A stretch of DNA of 64,000 nt, taken from the NCBI GenBank assembly GCA_024643365.1, contig JAHENC010000025.1, positions 22,394 to 86,393 on the forward strand, in the 5' to 3' direction. This DNA is from Crocinitomicaceae bacterium (GTDB taxonomy: Bacteria; Bacteroidota; Bacteroidia; Flavobacteriales_D; Crocinitomicaceae). Within the stretch, counting starts at the first letter, position 1; every line of letters starts with the position of its first letter. Made by a program: the position numbers and the translations under genes. Positions 54,601 to 62,295 of the stretch are shown here, piece by piece. The notes under the pieces are model-generated. The model worked only from the letters and a program-made list of their open reading frames with translations, did no database searches and was not told the DNA's origin.

Positions 54601-55954
54601 AATACAGCTTGGTGGTAAAAACATTGCACTTATTGACTGTAATTCATTTGAACATGCGATAGGCGGGGTAGATATCCATGTTGCGAATGGAAGTATTAAC
54701 AATCAACAATATGTGAAAACTATTAATCCGTCAACGGCTTTAACATATCCTATGACGAATTTATTCAACTCAGATTGCAATGAACCAAAAGTAATTTCAA
54801 ATAGTAGTAATTCGTGGTACTATCTTCAAAAATTGAATTATCCTTTAGGATTAACTTCTACATGTACAGCTGGAAATGTAAATGTATTTTATAGTACGAG
54901 TGAGCCAGCATGCCCTTTTTACGAGGAAAATCATACACTTGTCAGTCTATCTCAAATGACTAATGTATTGATCAATGAAATACACGATCTCAAGGAAATT
55001 GCAAGGTTAGGAAGTCGTGACGAATTGATTGAACTTATAAACAACAGCTGCTCAGGGATAACTAGTATTAAAGATACGCTACTTGTTCACTCACCTTTTC
55101 TTAGCGATACTATTCAGAAAGAACTTTTACAATCCTGTTATTCATTCTTGGATAAAAAAGAAATTTTACAATCCAATATGCCTCTTTCTGATGACGTTAG
55201 ATTAGCAGTGATGAACTCCACGCTTCCTTATTGGATTAAATTAATACTTGTTTCCGATGATGGTAGAACACCTTTGGAAGAGCTCAAGCAAGTGATAGAA
55301 GGAAAACAAACGACTCTTAGAATGTTGGAGTCTGAACTCATTAACAAATACATTGATTCTGCTCAATTTGAAACACCTAGTTGGGCAAATTCTAGTCTTT
55401 TATTAAATTCAAAAATGAATCAGTATTTATTCTCAGGTGTGTTCGCCGAAAACAATCTTTTAAATGCACTTGATACAAATATTTTAACACCTATATTAAA
55501 GGACCAACTGTTATTTATTCAAGCACTCGACAATGTTAAGGAAAATGACAGCCTTACTTTTGAACTATTAGAAAATAACATGTCTTTTATTTCAAGGAAA
55601 AACCGAGCAAGTAAAGCGATATTAGATTTTGCCGATGGTTATGAAATTAATACAAATAGAAATATATCTGCTTCAACTACGTTATTAAATACGATGACAC
55701 GAGAATTAGCTAGTTTTGGTGTTTCACCTAACCCAGCTACAAATAGAGTGACTTTATCATTTAATTATAAAGGATTAGGGAAATACATGGATATAATTGA
55801 CTTAAATGGGACAATCGTAAAGTCTGCCAGTACCAATGAGGATGTTTTCAATATAGACCTAAACGGGCTTGCTAGTGGGCATTATCTAATACGCGTTCAT
55901 TATTCTGATTTTAGTATGCCAACCGAATTTGAAAAATTAATTATTCTTGAATGA
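51683..55954 (+). CDS. Very large T9SS-sorted protein with beta-helix domain
   Basis: 1423 residues with a signal peptide (near SLAQ, about 22), a beta-propeller-like N-terminal half, a beta-helix (about 630-960; SGKTLTITNTIIEFADSK, KIVIEPGGKLEIINATLQSL), a helical segment (about 1100-1320) and a type A sorting domain (about 1345-1423: FGVSPNPATNRVTLSF ... ASGHYLIRVHYS). It is a paralogue of the 45816 product. Its stop overlaps the start of the next gene by 4 nt (ATGA), so the two are co-expressed. Confidence 0.88.
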   Translation: MNSLLRLFLLVCILIANESLAQNAPNIQNRIVHWPQNMPVNPPSHQFIFEYPNALPLGAPQSQEQSGEDWWYDSESYYNNGVHDGYILCGYTTFKNIEYNEGDDQLNDLYMPYPTDDSTTSSINELYESVADCDHGLLPNQWNSEYIGAIGKYNPSGLLEWSKTIAHGSAFNAIKQTPDGGFIVIGETHALYNDQAIPFLYNPQYANQTPLVQNFSTNFSIDTLTDHISHAIVIKFNAFGEEEWSYLYGPKTYYSPFQEVDFIRYNNCYGQDIEINESTGDYTLLIRTSLRPPFQGMEQTLLMNIQSNGLINDLTQDYRLISDSLKGYSTNFLNCKNGRCIVNCNNVFGDSLPYEDGRNGHLFVINQNTLQNDMNPIVDSSGNEKMLKLQDNLIDADGNFIVSYIIYGNGGYGSGINYGEAFVKKYDSTGLLLYTEYLGELRAYDLKIGLTQKNNGKYALVSTKIAPDLNGNADSVYVSHPVFGPIISSYIASTESSFGSCEADDLVLDVWNTDTYMAELNSDLSIAWQKTFDVDDMPPQNAPGNRKKAECMYSIESDQFGGLFVCGNSSHNMDDYYTAKLYSDCQNNFSYSILDQIDNEILISTDTTWNSPQTVIGTVKIPSGKTLTITNTIIEFADSKIVGIPTKIVIEPGGKLEIINATLQSLSECELALWDGIEVQGSPNQPQLAVFQGKVIVSNSIINNARTAISTKATLGQLTDWAHTGGGILQINESNFTNNQRSIEMMRYNAYNSNGSPITESSFAYRSEFKTLSNFKEYGIVPTTHISMWDINGMKILGNKFISLLNSTNPNENGIGVYSVNSKFAINEFCTSIQTQGIPCPAANTTASIFEGLYCGVYVNNTFDLSSAQIKNTSFNNNLYGIRLEGAHNNNITKCDFNIPLAYIPEKTKYAFGIYAKLSSFKANTDNVFQNTGISLNGSVSSGKNMGVFIQDSELSSGIAQITGNTFNNLDVSIQLGGKNIALIDCNSFEHAIGGVDIHVANGSINNQQYVKTINPSTALTYPMTNLFNSDCNEPKVISNSSNSWYYLQKLNYPLGLTSTCTAGNVNVFYSTSEPACPFYEENHTLVSLSQMTNVLINEIHDLKEIARLGSRDELIELINNSCSGITSIKDTLLVHSPFLSDTIQKELLQSCYSFLDKKEILQSNMPLSDDVRLAVMNSTLPYWIKLILVSDDGRTPLEELKQVIEGKQTTLRMLESELINKYIDSAQFETPSWANSSLLLNSKMNQYLFSGVFAENNLLNALDTNILTPILKDQLLFIQALDNVKENDSLTFELLENNMSFISRKNRASKAILDFADGYEINTNRNISASTTLLNTMTRELASFGVSPNPATNRVTLSFNYKGLGKYMDIIDLNGTIVKSASTNEDVFNIDLNGLASGHYLIRVHYSDFSMPTEFEKLIILE

Positions 55955-57732
55955 GATTCATAGCGTTTGCCGCAGTCATGTTTTTTGGGATTTGGGGAAG
56001 GTCTCAAACCCCTTCAAGTTATCCGTATTTTAATAGAATTCACTTAGCTTCAGATTCAACTCATCCTTCATATTATCATTTTTATGCCGGAGGAGTACTG
56101 TTATCCGAGGATACTGTTTTATTATTGGGTCAACAATTTTTGGGTGGAAATGACCAAATTTATCAACGGACACTCGAGTTTATTGATGTTAATACAGGAG
56201 TGCTCCTTGAAAAGAGAATTGAGCCTAACGTTGCATTAATGGGAATTGAAAACCCACCATTTTCATCAGGGTTTGTTGACGACCAGTTCATTGATATGGG
56301 AATGCAGGATAACGTTGTAAGAACCCTCCGAAAGTACACGAATATACAACAAGGAATTAGTACAGAATTTGAGTTAGATGCATACCCATCTATAATAGAT
56401 TCAGATTGGTATTCTGAATTTACCATCCAAAAAAATGGCGATATAATTTGCTTTGGTCGAAGTCCTAATTCACGTGCATTAATTAGTATTTTTGACACAA
56501 CTGGGGCATTAAAGTTCACCACAGATTTATCACATATTATTCCACATATACCTTCAAATATTGGCACTATTCATCATGTTCGACAATTACTAAATAAATC
56601 TTATCTAGTTCAAATACGTTCAAATACAAGTATCAATTCATCAATAGGGCAATTCTTTTTATTAAATGAAGATTTCACATGGAAAAAACAATTGTTTTTG
56701 TTGAATCAAAATATAACATCTTGTTCATTTCAGAATTCTGATAGTAGTTTGTTTTTCTTTGGTGTAAGAGATTCCTCAAATTCTGTAAATAATACGCATT
56801 TTATAAGTTATATCAAAAAATTTAATCAAGAAGGGAATCTTCTCTGGGAAAACTTATATCCAATTCAAAAATTGCATCTTCAAGACCAAGCAAAACCCTA
56901 TGCATCAAATATTTGGGGGGCATTGAAGCTTGAATCTGGCAACCTTTTATTTTTCGGTAACGATATTTTTAAAGGAACTGACGGCGATTATCAGCAAATT
57001 GATGGTGACCAAAGCCTACAAACGCGCTTACTTTGTATTGACCCAAATGGCGAAGAAATTTGGGAACGGTCTTTTCATACGTCTAGTGAAAATTCTACTT
57101 TAGGACTAGGTTATATTTCATTGCCGAAAGATGATATTATCATTTATGGCGGCATTATGGAAGATTTTTTCTTTTACCAAAAAGCCTTCGTAGCCAAAGT
57201 CAACTGCCTCGGTAGAATGACCGATGTGGTGCACAATGTGCAAACCAATGAGCAAAATGGATTGGTCTCAGTTCAAATTGAGGCTGATTCATTTTTTGAA
57301 ACAACTATAGATTGGGGTGATGGTACTCCATCGACCACTTTCCAAACTTCGTATTCAGATTCAAGCGAACTGTTTTTAGCGCAGCATCAATATGCGCAGT
57401 CCAAACCTTATCAAATGACAGTGAGCACCAGAGGATGTAAAGACACCTTAGATTATGAATTGGTTCAAGAGGCGCATGTACCTGATAACAACGAAGCGGA
57501 ACTAAACATGTATCCAAATCCGACTTTTCATTCGTTCACGATCCATTTACCAACCAACGAATTACTCGATATTCAAATTACGGATGAATTCGGTCGCCTA
57601 GTAGCCAACTATAAACAAGTTTCGGCATTCACAGGCTTCGAAGTAGACCTCAACTCGGAACTCGCTGGTAAATACCACATTAAAATAATTGGAAAGTCGA
57701 GAAGTTGGTTAGGGAAAATCATAAAGTTATAA
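55951..57732 (+). CDS. T9SS-sorted protein with PKD-like domain
   Basis: 593 residues: signal peptide (near WGRSQ, about 19), propeller-like repeats (INSSIGQFFLLNEDFTWKKQ; LWENLYPIQKLHLQDQAK), a PKD-like Ig domain (about 430-500, DWGDGTPSTTF) and a type A sorting domain (about 522-593: LNMYPNPTFHSFTIHLPTNE ... LAGKYHIKIIG). Exported by T9SS with the preceding protein. The last third has higher GC and smoother codon use than the rest. Confidence 0.85.
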   Translation: MRFIAFAAVMFFGIWGRSQTPSSYPYFNRIHLASDSTHPSYYHFYAGGVLLSEDTVLLLGQQFLGGNDQIYQRTLEFIDVNTGVLLEKRIEPNVALMGIENPPFSSGFVDDQFIDMGMQDNVVRTLRKYTNIQQGISTEFELDAYPSIIDSDWYSEFTIQKNGDIICFGRSPNSRALISIFDTTGALKFTTDLSHIIPHIPSNIGTIHHVRQLLNKSYLVQIRSNTSINSSIGQFFLLNEDFTWKKQLFLLNQNITSCSFQNSDSSLFFFGVRDSSNSVNNTHFISYIKKFNQEGNLLWENLYPIQKLHLQDQAKPYASNIWGALKLESGNLLFFGNDIFKGTDGDYQQIDGDQSLQTRLLCIDPNGEEIWERSFHTSSENSTLGLGYISLPKDDIIIYGGIMEDFFFYQKAFVAKVNCLGRMTDVVHNVQTNEQNGLVSVQIEADSFFETTIDWGDGTPSTTFQTSYSDSSELFLAQHQYAQSKPYQMTVSTRGCKDTLDYELVQEAHVPDNNEAELNMYPNPTFHSFTIHLPTNELLDIQITDEFGRLVANYKQVSAFTGFEVDLNSELAGKYHIKIIGKSRSWLGKIIKL

Positions 57733-57964
57733 GAGGGGGGTTGGGTGAAAAGCTTGGGCAATCAATTAATCAAAAATTACTTTTTAAAAATGAACGAATT
57801 ATTTTTATTCATTGGCGATTATTTAAAAGGCCAAACCGTTTATCCAGTATTTCGTAGGATTCTTAATTTATTTTTTAGCGTAAGCAATACATCATTCAGA
57901 TGAAGATTAAAACGTAACGATAAATCAGGTTTAAATAATTTATAACATTATTAAACACTAACAT

Positions 57965-58228
57965 ATGCAACATTTCGAATGTAAATTTGAGAATACCAAT
58001 CTTCATCAGTTCAATAAATGTGTCCAATTTGCAATGGAGACTATCATTCAAGCCAATGATTCATGTGAATTCAAGGTAATAAGAATTGATCATCCTCAAC
58101 AATTACATGAACATCAAGGCAGATTTACTCAATACGGTATTTATCAAAATGAAAATGTAATTGGTTATTTAGAAACATTCGTTGAGCATAATTTTAAGTA
58201 TGTCGAAATCTACACAACGCCTATTTAA
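57965..58228 (+). CDS. Hypothetical protein (87 aa)
   Basis: Begins MQHFECKFENTNLHQFNKCV and contains FKVIRIDHPQQLHEHQGRFT and YLETFVEHNFKYVEIYTTPI; it looks like a small alpha-beta protein. No family recognised. It lies upstream of the RES gene but 184 nt away, and it does not resemble the HTH antitoxins usual for RES toxins. The preceding 57733-57964 gap shows nothing convincing. Confidence 0.5.
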   Translation: MQHFECKFENTNLHQFNKCVQFAMETIIQANDSCEFKVIRIDHPQQLHEHQGRFTQYGIYQNENVIGYLETFVEHNFKYVEIYTTPI

Positions 58229-58412
58229 AAATCGTTAATTGCTTTATATAGTTGTTTATATTCACCATTAAATAGCTTGGGTCGATTTTGAGTGGTTCAT
58301 TACAAAAATAGGACGCTAACGGAGGAATCTTTATGTTTTGAAAGCTCGAGATTAAAAATTGAATGATCATGAATAAAACGAATGAAGACATTAATCTGCT
58401 AAAAAAATAAGT

Positions 58413-59120
58413 ATGAATTTTTGGGAAGATTTTGGGTTTTTTAAAAACTCGGTAGTATCTATGTCTGGTTATTGTACAGAAATAGACCATTCGAAACCAA
58501 TTTATAGAGCAAGAAAAAAAGACTTTGATAATATCACTGATAAAAAAGAACTCACTTACCTTCAAAAAGAAGATTGTATAAAATTGCGGCGTGCGAATAT
58601 CCCTTATCATCCTGTCTTTTATGGGTCATTTGAACCAGCTTGCGCAGTTGCCGAAATCACAGATAATAACGAAGCTGTAATATTAACGGAATGGCAATGG
58701 AAAGAAAGCGCTAAAATAAGGACGAAATTATTTGCGAAAATTGAACATGGTGATTCTCTGAAAAGATTTAATATTCAAACAGTAGAAGAATATCATGCGG
58801 GAATAGAAAACCTTAAAGGTCCAATTGAAAAAAACAATCTGATAAAAGAAATGATGAATCGTTCAGCACATCTCTCGGATTTGTTCTTGATTGAGGATGA
58901 TTATTTTGCAAGTGCAATTTTAGGGTACGAAGAGCTGTACCGCACAAGACTAAGTATTGTAGAAAACACAGATGCCATCATTTATCCAAGCATTGTTTCG
59001 AAACATGATGTGAATATCGCCATTCATCCCGAAATTGTTGACGAATATTTAGAGCTAAAAAAAATATGGGAGCTAAATTCAAGTGATTTAGAAGACTTAA
59101 AGCTAATTTGGGAGTCTTAA
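58413..59120 (+). CDS. RES-domain protein, putative NAD-degrading toxin
   Basis: 235 residues. N-terminal SGYCTEIDHSKPIYRARKKD (conserved Arg), then NIPYHPVFYGSFEPACAVAE (about 61-80, with Tyr and the conserved Glu), and a later Ser (IIYPSI) match the RES domain order. RES toxins degrade NAD+ and are usually held by an Xre/MbcA-like antitoxin. No such antitoxin gene is adjacent, so it may be orphaned or serve in another defence context. A degraded copy of its 3' 185 bp lies at 61085-61272. Confidence 0.65.
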   Translation: MNFWEDFGFFKNSVVSMSGYCTEIDHSKPIYRARKKDFDNITDKKELTYLQKEDCIKLRRANIPYHPVFYGSFEPACAVAEITDNNEAVILTEWQWKESAKIRTKLFAKIEHGDSLKRFNIQTVEEYHAGIENLKGPIEKNNLIKEMMNRSAHLSDLFLIEDDYFASAILGYEELYRTRLSIVENTDAIIYPSIVSKHDVNIAIHPEIVDEYLELKKIWELNSSDLEDLKLIWES

Positions 59121-59480
59121 CTCGTAAGTTTTCTTGAAACTAAGGTAAACCACATGAAAAGTTTACAAATCCATGGGGATTTTACGTTAAAATCAACGGA
59201 AAAACTCGGAATTTTCAACAAAAACTGGAATCTTGATGTAATTTCATAGGAATTTCCAGTAAATTGTTAGGAATAACCCGGAAAAAGATCTCAAATACAA
59301 AGGTAACCTGCTTGATTCTTTAGAAAAACAGCTGCAGAACCGGCGAATCTCTACTGATCATCCCAAATTTCACAATCAACTCCTACCCTGTTTTCCACTC
59401 ATACTATCATTAGGGTGCTAAATCTTCGTTTCCATCAGTTTTAATGCGAATGAAACGTTCATAGAATGAACTTGAACGAT

Positions 59481-59600
59481 ATTTTGGTATGAATACTAAT
59501 TAATTCGGGTATTTATACCATTGGATTGATGATGGGGAGTGGGTATATTGGCTGGTTTAATAACCGGTTTTGATTTGAAAAAACGGTTAGTATGAACACG
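59481..59600 (+). repeat. Cassette-upstream repeat module, copy 3 (with GGT-N6-ACC)
   Basis: ATTTTGGTATGAATACTAAT leads to GGTATTTATACC (59508-59519); the equivalent block at 34653-34690 reads similarly, ending GGTATTTGTACC. It sits within the 59121-59626 gap, upstream of the Kiwa-like genes; the rest of that gap shows no gene. Confidence 0.5.
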
Positions 59601-59626
59601 AAAATAATACTTTAATCAAGTTGACT

Positions 59627-60181
59627 GTGAAATCAATAGAAGGGCTACCATTTGTGAAATTTATGATGCTAATAAGTAGTATGGCTCCTTTATTCCTTCT
59701 TGTTGGAATTCGCGGAATCAACAAAAATGTTATTGAAGATAATCACTTGCAGATTGCAGTCACGTTGCTTTTGTTCATTCCTTTTATTGTTATCAAATTA
59801 AGAATCTATTTCGCACGTAAAAGCAATGATGTGTTCGTTTTGGATGTGTCTAAAACAACGAACAATATGGAATATTTGTTTACTTACTTTTTTACAGTTT
59901 TGCTGCCACTTTATAGCGTTTCGATCAGTGATAATCGCGAATTTGGAGCCATGTTGTTCGCGATTTGTTTGGTTCTTTTTGTGTTATGGAATATGAATTT
60001 ACACTTTGTAAATATTCTATTTGCCATGCAAGGATACCGGGTTTATACTATTGAGAGTTATGAATCAGCAATTCTTTTAACAACTCGTTCAACTTTACCT
60101 AAAAATCTCAATGAAATTAAAGTTCATAGACTAAGTAGCTCAGTATTCGTTGAATTAAAAAAGTATAACTATGCCAATTGA
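59627..60181 (+). CDS. kwaA: KwaA-like membrane protein of a Kiwa defence system
   Basis: About 184 residues from a GTG at 59627 (TTG at 59621 also possible; no ATG fits). Four transmembrane helices: VKFMMLISSMAPLFLLVGI, LQIAVTLLLFIPFIVIKL, MEYLFTYFFTVLLPLYSV and FGAMLFAICLVLFVLWNM, then a cytoplasmic tail with GYRVYTIESYESAILLTT. Four helices plus a following DUF4868 gene is the Kiwa arrangement, in which KwaA senses infection in the membrane and recruits KwaB. It overlaps kwaB by 11 nt. Confidence 0.65.
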   Translation: MKSIEGLPFVKFMMLISSMAPLFLLVGIRGINKNVIEDNHLQIAVTLLLFIPFIVIKLRIYFARKSNDVFVLDVSKTTNNMEYLFTYFFTVLLPLYSVSISDNREFGAMLFAICLVLFVLWNMNLHFVNILFAMQGYRVYTIESYESAILLTTRSTLPKNLNEIKVHRLSSSVFVELKKYNYAN

Positions 60182-61067
60182 AGATTACAGAAATATTGAA
60201 TTTGGAATTTGCGCCATCATTGAAGGTGAACAATCAATAGTTCGAATTCCCATAGATGATTCTGTTAGACAGTTTCTTTATGATATGCATGAAGAATTTT
60301 ATAATACTTATTTTGCTATTGATGGAGAACCAGAACTATATGAAGCAAGTGAGAAGTATGCAACTTCTGAAAAACTAATTATTCCTCTAAATAACGAACA
60401 TTTACAATCGCTTCGCGATCTTTATAATCAAATTAATATTCCGATTGAAAATGTCGAAATTGGTCCAATTGCCAAAAGTATAACATATTACTTTGCTATT
60501 TTCCGACACAATGATGGATCGAAAAAAATAGCCGTTAAAAGACCTACAATCTTTAAAGGGCTTCTTAGAAAGAAACTCATTCGTTTCATTGATGATACAT
60601 TGCAAGGTATAGGCGATGATGTATTTAAACTCGACAATGATTTTGATTTTATTATTCACCAAGACGATATTGACATTTTACATCCCATAGGATTTAACTT
60701 TATTGCTAATATGGAGGATGAAATTTTAGGTTCTGCGGCTGATGCTACGAGGCAGTTGTCAGCGAGAATTGAATTTGTAAATTTCAATTTCATAGCCGAA
60801 TTTGTCGGGCATTCAAAAACTGCGGCAAAGTTGATTACTTCCATCAAATCCCGAGATGATTTAGAAAGAACATCAATGTTAAAACTTCTTGAAAAATGTA
60901 ATCGGATTGGAGTTACAGTGAGAGAAGAAAATGGCCAAATATTACCAGATGAGGCTCACATTGTTAGGTTTTTAGAAATACTTGATAGACGCGGATATGA
61001 TTTTGACATCTTAGATGATGATACACTTGAAATCTATGTTGCAGCGAGTAGAAAAAAAATTGGCTAA
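60171..61067 (+). CDS. kwaB: KwaB-like DUF4868 effector of a Kiwa defence system
   Basis: 298 residues, close to the usual length. An N-terminal alpha-beta region (about 1-105, ending YYFAIFRHN) leads to KIAVKRPTIFKGLLRKKLIR, then VFKLDNDFDFIIHQDDIDIL, a helical part with SIKSRDDLERTSMLKLLEKC and the C-terminal strand pair DFDILDDDTLEIYVAASRKK. This is the order of DUF4868/KwaB as I recall it. KwaB binds DNA and inhibits phage replication with KwaA. Start at 60171 lies inside the kwaA frame. Confidence 0.7.
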   Translation: MPIEDYRNIEFGICAIIEGEQSIVRIPIDDSVRQFLYDMHEEFYNTYFAIDGEPELYEASEKYATSEKLIIPLNNEHLQSLRDLYNQINIPIENVEIGPIAKSITYYFAIFRHNDGSKKIAVKRPTIFKGLLRKKLIRFIDDTLQGIGDDVFKLDNDFDFIIHQDDIDILHPIGFNFIANMEDEILGSAADATRQLSARIEFVNFNFIAEFVGHSKTAAKLITSIKSRDDLERTSMLKLLEKCNRIGVTVREENGQILPDEAHIVRFLEILDRRGYDFDILDDDTLEIYVAASRKKIG

Positions 61068-61084
61068 TTAAATAATTGTTTTTC

Positions 61085-61272
61085 AAGAATTTACCATACA
61101 AGACTCAGTATTTTAAGAAACACAGATGCAATCATTTATCCAAGCATTGTTTTTAAATATGATATTAATAATGTCGCTCACCCCGAAATTGTTGACGATA
61201 ATTTAGAGCTAAAAAAATATGGCAGCTAAATTCAAGTGATTTAGAAGACTTAAAGTTAATTTGGGGTTGTAA
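61085..61272 (+). pseudogene. Broken duplicate of the RES gene 3' end
   Basis: Aligns along its whole length with 58930-59120, e.g. both contain ATTTATCCAAGCATTGTTT, CCCGAAATTGTTGACGA and AAATTCAAGTGATTTAGAAG. One A is lost in the run before TATGG, which shifts the frame into a TAA. No 5' part is present. It follows the kwaB stop by 18 nt. Confidence 0.85.
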
Positions 61273-61334
61273 AATATTAAGCCTTTGGATTTTTCCTTGG
61301 ATTTAGCATCTGAGCACTTTTGATTTTCAACTTC

Positions 61335-61955
61335 CTATTTTAAATTGAGTTTAAATATTGCAGGCAGTCTTCTTTCAGTATATTCAGGTAGTTCTTCACA
61401 GTATTTTCTCAAAGCAAAGCTATTTTCAGCGTATCGTTCCATCTCGAATAATAGAGCTGGTAGAGCCTCTTGCGAATTATCAATGAAAAGCAGATAATCA
61501 AAATCTGAATAATGTGAGTTTATATTTTTATACCCTTCTTTCCACTTAATCCCAATAGTTCTATCATCGACGAAATGTCCATCATTTTTAACCCGAATAG
61601 CTACACGATCTCTTGCCAATTGCTCTGTGGCTAAACAAAAAAAATACATCTCAATACGATAACCCAAATTCTTTGCTTTCGTTATTATCCAATCCGGATA
61701 AGGCATCATTAGGTTAGTCTCAAAGGTGAACGATCTTCCCGTACTGAAGGCATTATCTAATTCGCTCGTAAATTCATCAGTTGTTTTATTTATTGCTATT
61801 TGCTCGCGTAATTCCGAATCGGGCATAGATCGATAACGTTCCAAGAATCGTTTATCATAATCAAATGGCACTGTATCTTCAGAAAATAACTTAGAGTACG
61901 TGGATTTACCAGCACCGTTGCAACCTGCAATGATTTTTAAACAGGGTTGTTGCAT
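61335..61955 (-). CDS. Zeta-toxin-like P-loop kinase
   Basis: 206 residues with Walker A KIIAGCNGAGKSTYSKLF (about 7-24), FDYDKRFLERYRSMPD (substrate/Asp region), SFTFETNLMMPYPDWI (Walker-B-like 'FET' block), LARDRVAIRVKNDGHFVDD (LID arginines) and YLLFIDNS. These match the zeta toxin family; well-studied members phosphorylate UDP-N-acetylglucosamine to block wall synthesis. An overlapping 56-codon gene lies immediately upstream and may be its antitoxin. The substrate cannot be inferred. Confidence 0.78.
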   Translation of the reverse strand: MQQPCLKIIAGCNGAGKSTYSKLFSEDTVPFDYDKRFLERYRSMPDSELREQIAINKTTDEFTSELDNAFSTGRSFTFETNLMMPYPDWIITKAKNLGYRIEMYFFCLATEQLARDRVAIRVKNDGHFVDDRTIGIKWKEGYKNINSHYSDFDYLLFIDNSQEALPALLFEMERYAENSFALRKYCEELPEYTERRLPAIFKLNLK

Positions 61956-62107
61956 TTAACTACAGAGGATGAATTTTGAATTGATTTTGCTCTGTTTATT
62001 TGAGTACGCACATCTTTTGTGAAAATTCTACGAGCATTTTTTTCAAATGATGACAAATCTATCCTTCTTTGGGATTTGTCATTAGCTAATTTGATGATTA
62101 TTTTCAT
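61937..62107 (-). CDS. Small protein overlapping zeta-like kinase, candidate antitoxin
   Basis: 56 codons from the ATG at 62107-62105: MKIIIKLANDKSQRRIDLSS followed by FEKNARRIFTKDVRTQINRA, ending at TAA 61939-61937, 19 nt inside the kinase gene in another frame. The strong overlap indicates translational coupling. It is much shorter than the helical epsilon antitoxin and resembles none that I know, so the antitoxin role is inferred from position. Confidence 0.55.
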   Translation of the reverse strand: MKIIIKLANDKSQRRIDLSSFEKNARRIFTKDVRTQINRAKSIQNSSSVVKCNNPV

Positions 62108-62263
62108 GTTACCAAATTATTTGTAATTATACAAAGATAGAGAATGATAATAAGAATTAATGAATTGAAATTAAAAATATTTACTGCATCTCATTCAACT
62201 ATTGCTCAAGATGAATAAAAATGAACGTTTGCTGTATATCTTGACAAATATTTCTATTCCCCA

Positions 62264-62295
62264 ATGTTCATTTATTCATTTGTTCAATGTTCACC
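62264..62295 (-). repeat. Right copy of perfect 32-bp inverted repeat
   Basis: Reverse complement of 34091-34122. It contains the last codons and stop of the DUF3987 gene (stop at 62284-62286) and runs into its 3' flank. The flank 62108-62263 is AT-rich with no gene. Confidence 0.85.

Noticed and set aside
57790..57903. 37-codon ORF (MNELFLFIGDYLKGQTVYPV...)
   Set aside because: Short, no partner, no promoter box; cannot be separated from chance in AT-rich spacer.
58229..58412. Antitoxin gene for the RES toxin
   Set aside because: Only a 15-codon frame ending MNKTNEDINLLKK lies directly before the RES start; too short to call, with no HTH.
58221..58610. Minus-strand 129-codon ORF
   Set aside because: Overlaps the RES gene start and AT-rich spacer; composition rich in F, I and Y as expected for a shadow frame.
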